The position numbers and the translations under genes are program-made. Positions 5,406-7,263 of a stretch of 7,263 nucleotides of DNA are shown one piece after another (position 1 is the first letter of the stretch; the number at the start of each line of letters is the position of its first letter). The notes under the pieces were generated by a model that saw nothing but the letters and a program-made list of their open reading frames with translations, made no database searches and was not told where the DNA came from. Source of the stretch: CBDTYW01 sp965364735 (GTDB taxonomy: Bacteria; Actinomycetota; Nitriliruptoria; Nitriliruptorales; Nitriliruptoraceae); NCBI GenBank assembly GCA_965364735.1, contig CBDTYW010000191.1, positions 1 through 7,263 of the forward strand. The letters are read 5' to 3'.

Positions 5406-6063
5406 GTGGATCAGCTGCGTCATTCCCCCGCCCTCCACGCACTCGCGATCGAGCGATCGTGGGACTACCGCAGCGGGCAGGCGATGAAGCGGCTGGGGCA
5501 AGTCCTCAAGGCGGTCGCTCTGCGCCACGGCCCGGTGGAGCTCTCCATCGACGCGAAGGCGGCGCCGGTGACGGGCCAGATCGGCGACGACCTCGGCCGT
5601 CTGCTCGACGTCGTCGAAGAGGTGGTCGCGTCTCGTCGACTTGCGCTGGTGATCACGCTCGACGAGGTACAGCGGCTGGCGCCGCGCGATGGGCCGGCGC
5701 TGGACGCCCTCTTCTCCTGGCTGACGACCATGGGGCCACCTCGCCACCCATGGCCTCACCACAGTGGATCGCGACGTCGCCGACGAGGCGACACGGGCCC
5801 TCACCGCCGCGATGTCATCGATGTACGCCTCGCGCTGGTCGGAGATCACCGCAGCGACGCAACGCGACTACCTGACCGCCGTCGCTTCGCTGGCTCCGGC
5901 CGACCGCGCGAGCAAGCGCATCGCGGGCGTGCTCGGCAAGACCTCGCCGGAGGTTGCGTCGGTGCGGGCACGACTCATCGCGGCGACCGTTCTCGTCGTC
6001 GACGGACCGCTCGTGCGCTTCTCGCTTCCGGGCTTCGACACCTGGATCGCGCTCAACGCGTGA
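5406..6063 (+). pseudogene. Decayed AAA-type ATPase gene (5' end and internal segment missing, frame changed)
   Basis: Two pieces in different frames resemble one family of actinobacterial AAA/ORC-like ATP-binding proteins. Piece 1 (about 5430-5720) holds the region after the Walker A domain, SIDAKAAPVTGQIGDDLGRLL then the Walker B strand LVITLDEVQRL (LVITLDE: hhhhDE). Piece 2 is open from 5725 and has a GTG at 5764; it ends at a TGA at 6061-6063. It encodes VDRDVADEATRALTAAM, RWSEITAATQRDYLTAVASL, and a winged-helix-like end with LVVDGPLVRFSLPGFDTWI. In full-length relatives these parts lie some 70-100 residues further apart, and an N-terminal ~80-100 residues with the GxxGxGKT/S P-loop come first. 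No P-loop is found upstream. So the 5' third and an internal block are missing, and the two pieces are not in one frame. ATPase activity is not expected. Translation of piece 2 alone (99 residues) from the GTG cannot be excluded. Confidence 0.7.
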
Positions 6064-6095
6064 CGAACGGACCCGTTCGAAGCGGGCACGAACGG
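6063..6095. repeat. Three-copy CGAACGG repeat able to form alternative hairpins between convergent genes
   Basis: ACGAACGG occurs at 6063-6070 and again at 6088-6095, and its inverse CCGTTCG lies between them at 6073-6079. The middle copy can pair with either neighbour: with the left one as CGAACG/CGTTCG and a four-base loop, or with the right one and a nine-base loop. The block occupies most of the gap between the ATPase remnant and the convergent dehydrogenase gene, the expected place for a two-way terminator. There is no U-run, so intrinsic termination is only a possibility. Confidence 0.4.
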
Positions 6096-6103
6096 CCAAG
6101 CTG

Positions 6104-7024
6104 TCAGGCGACGGCGATGTCGAGGCCGGTTTCCTGCTTGGCGACCTGCCACAAGGTCGTGATGGCCGCGTCGCTGCCGGGACGCACGAGGTGTCGTTTG
6201 ACGGGCGGCCCAGTCGCGACCCAGCGTGGCCCGTAGAAGCCTCCGCCCTCGGCGTCCGGGTCGGTCGCGGCGCGGAGCTGGCTGAGCGCGCCGAAGTCCG
6301 TGCTCATCCCGAGCTTCTTCACCCAGCGCTCGGAGACCGCGCCGATGAACCCCCCGCCGCCGTGCTGTTGGGTCGTCGTCTGGAGGTCGCTGTTGGTGAG
6401 GCCCGGCTGAGCCGAGAGCGCCTTCACGTCGACACCCGCGGCGTCGAACCGCTGCTGCAAACCGACGGCGAAGTGACGCATCGCGAGCTTCGTCTGGCCG
6501 TACATCCGCCAGGCGTCGTAGCCGTCGCGCATGTGCGGGTCGGAGGGATCGATCGCACGTCCCAAGTGCTGCGCGGTGCTCGACAGCGTCACGATCCTCG
6601 CGCCCGACGTCGCCACGATGACCGGGAGGAGATGGCTCACGAGCGACCAGTGGCCGAGCACGTTGACGCCGAGCTGGGTGTCGTAGCCGTCCTCGGTCGA
6701 GCTCTGTGGCAGCGCCATGACGCCGGCGTTGAGCATGAGGATGTCGATGCGGTCGCACGCGTTGAGGATCTCCTTCGCCGCGCGCTCCACGGAGGCCTGC
6801 GACCCGAGGTCGATCTCGACGATCTCGAGCGAAGCGTCGGGGTACGCAGCGAGGATCTCGTCACGTGCCGCCGAGGCCTTCGCCTGGTTGCGCGCCGCCA
6901 TCACGACGTGCGCGCCCTTCCCTGCGAGCGCCTTCGCTGAGGCGAGCCCGAGCCCGCCGTTCGCTCCGGTGACAACGGCGACCTTGCCGCTCTGCGACGG
7001 CATGTCCTCGATCGACCAGCTCAT
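6104..7024 (-). CDS. Short-chain dehydrogenase/reductase (SDR family oxidoreductase)
   Basis: The 306-residue protein is a Rossmann-fold, NAD(P)-dependent oxidoreductase. Visible motifs are the cofactor-binding TGANGGLG (19-26), an Arg at 45 after the second strand (VVMAARN) that suggests NADPH preference, D72 in IDLGS, NAGV (99-102), N121, the catalytic Ser in LSS (148-149), and YGQTK (Y175, K179). All members of the Asn-Ser-Tyr-Lys tetrad are present, so activity is expected. The length and the DTQLGVNVLGHWSLVSHLLP region resemble the retinol-dehydrogenase/protochlorophyllide-reductase-like branch of the family. Substrate cannot be read from sequence. AAGGAG (7030-7035) five bases before the ATG supports the start. 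It lies 56 bp downstream of the transporter gene on the same strand, possibly in one transcript, and converges on the ATPase remnant. Confidence 0.92.
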   Translation of the reverse strand: MSWSIEDMPSQSGKVAVVTGANGGLGLASAKALAGKGAHVVMAARNQAKASAARDEILAAYPDASLEIVEIDLGSQASVERAAKEILNACDRIDILMLNAGVMALPQSSTEDGYDTQLGVNVLGHWSLVSHLLPVIVATSGARIVTLSSTAQHLGRAIDPSDPHMRDGYDAWRMYGQTKLAMRHFAVGLQQRFDAAGVDVKALSAQPGLTNSDLQTTTQQHGGGGFIGAVSERWVKKLGMSTDFGALSQLRAATDPDAEGGGFYGPRWVATGPPVKRHLVRPGSDAAITTLWQVAKQETGLDIAVA

Positions 7025-7080
7025 CGGCGCTCCTTGTGGTTGGCCGACGGGCGAACCCTCAACCGGCGGCGCTCACCACA

Positions 7081-7263
7081 CTACGACCTGGACGTGACCC
7101 CCAACGCCCACGCGCTCACGTCATCGAGGCCCGCGTTTGCGTCGCTCGTCGCAAGGACCAGTCGATCGCCCGCCTCGAGCACCGTTCCGCCCCGCGGCAG
7201 CGTCACCACGCCGTCGCGCACGAGCGCGATCACGAGTGCGTGGTCGGGCGGGGAGACCTCCGC
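7081..7263 (-). CDS. C-terminal end of a TrkA-C (RCK_C) domain protein, probably a K+/H+ antiporter (5' end outside window)
   Basis: The - strand frame is open from the right edge (7263) to a TAG at 7081-7083, giving 60 residues. It carries the signature of an RCK_C/TrkA-C ligand-binding domain: HALVIALVRDGVVTLPRGGTVLEAG is visible over residues 8-32 (key features ALVRDG, LPRG, T27, L29, GD at 32-33), then RLVLATSD. This domain binds nucleotides or other ligands on potassium channels and on cation/proton antiporters of the CPA1/NhaP type. In actinobacteria the end of such antiporters closely resembles this, so an antiporter is more likely than a free-standing Trk subunit, but the membrane part is outside the window. 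The short Ser/Arg tail after the domain is unremarkable. The region 7025-7080 between it and the dehydrogenase shows no clear promoter. Confidence 0.75.
   Translation of the reverse strand, partial: AEVSPPDHALVIALVRDGVVTLPRGGTVLEAGDRLVLATSDANAGLDDVSAWALGVTSRS

Noticed and set aside
5445..5459. Direct repeat of GCGATCG
   Set aside because: Only two seven-base copies of a self-palindromic, GC-biased word within the ATPase remnant coding sequence; likely chance.
5724..6236. Continuation of the first ATPase piece in its own frame to 6236
   Set aside because: Beyond about 5720 the translation becomes Arg-rich with no family similarity, while the other frame carries the recognisable C-terminal part.

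Overview
The window reads as a chromosomal segment from a high-GC actinomycete-type bacterium (Actinomycetota). This is inferred from the very GC-rich sequence, strong third-position G/C bias, frequent GTG starts, GTGA stop/start overlaps, and the protein families present. I cannot name a genus. No rRNA, tRNA, CRISPR array, insertion sequence or integrase was seen.

Layout, left to right: (i) the C-terminal part of a phospholipase-D-like protein (+, cut by the left edge) converges on a small YCII/DGPF-type protein (-). (ii) After a 160-bp divergent region holding a perfect 8-bp inverted repeat, four + strand genes run closely spaced to 2853: a tandem SnoaL-like protein, a VOC (glyoxalase-fold) protein, a His-rich class I methyltransferase cut off after its SAM-binding motif, and an MmcQ/YjbR-family protein. 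(iii) A convergent two-gene - strand operon encodes a four-helix membrane protein and a winged-helix regulator. Its promoter lies inside a 51-bp symmetric dyad made of four related half-sites. (iv) A - strand operon encodes an ECF-type sigma factor and a single-pass membrane protein, probably its regulator. (v) A + strand remnant of an AAA-type ATPase gene lacks its Walker A half and has an internal deletion with a change of frame. (vi) A - strand short-chain dehydrogenase lies downstream of the C-terminus of a protein with a TrkA-C (RCK_C) domain, probably a K+/H+ antiporter, cut by the right edge.

The window is mostly short accessory or housekeeping-accessory genes with two signal-transduction modules (winged helix plus membrane protein; sigma plus membrane protein) and two decaying genes. 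Translational coupling is a recurring theme: stop/start overlaps occur at 2181-2185, 2473-2476, 3194-3197 and 4711-4714. I found no clear evidence for a new defence or mobile system. The most informative structure is the dyad operator at 3701-3751, followed by the gene decay at 2183-2476 and 5406-6063.
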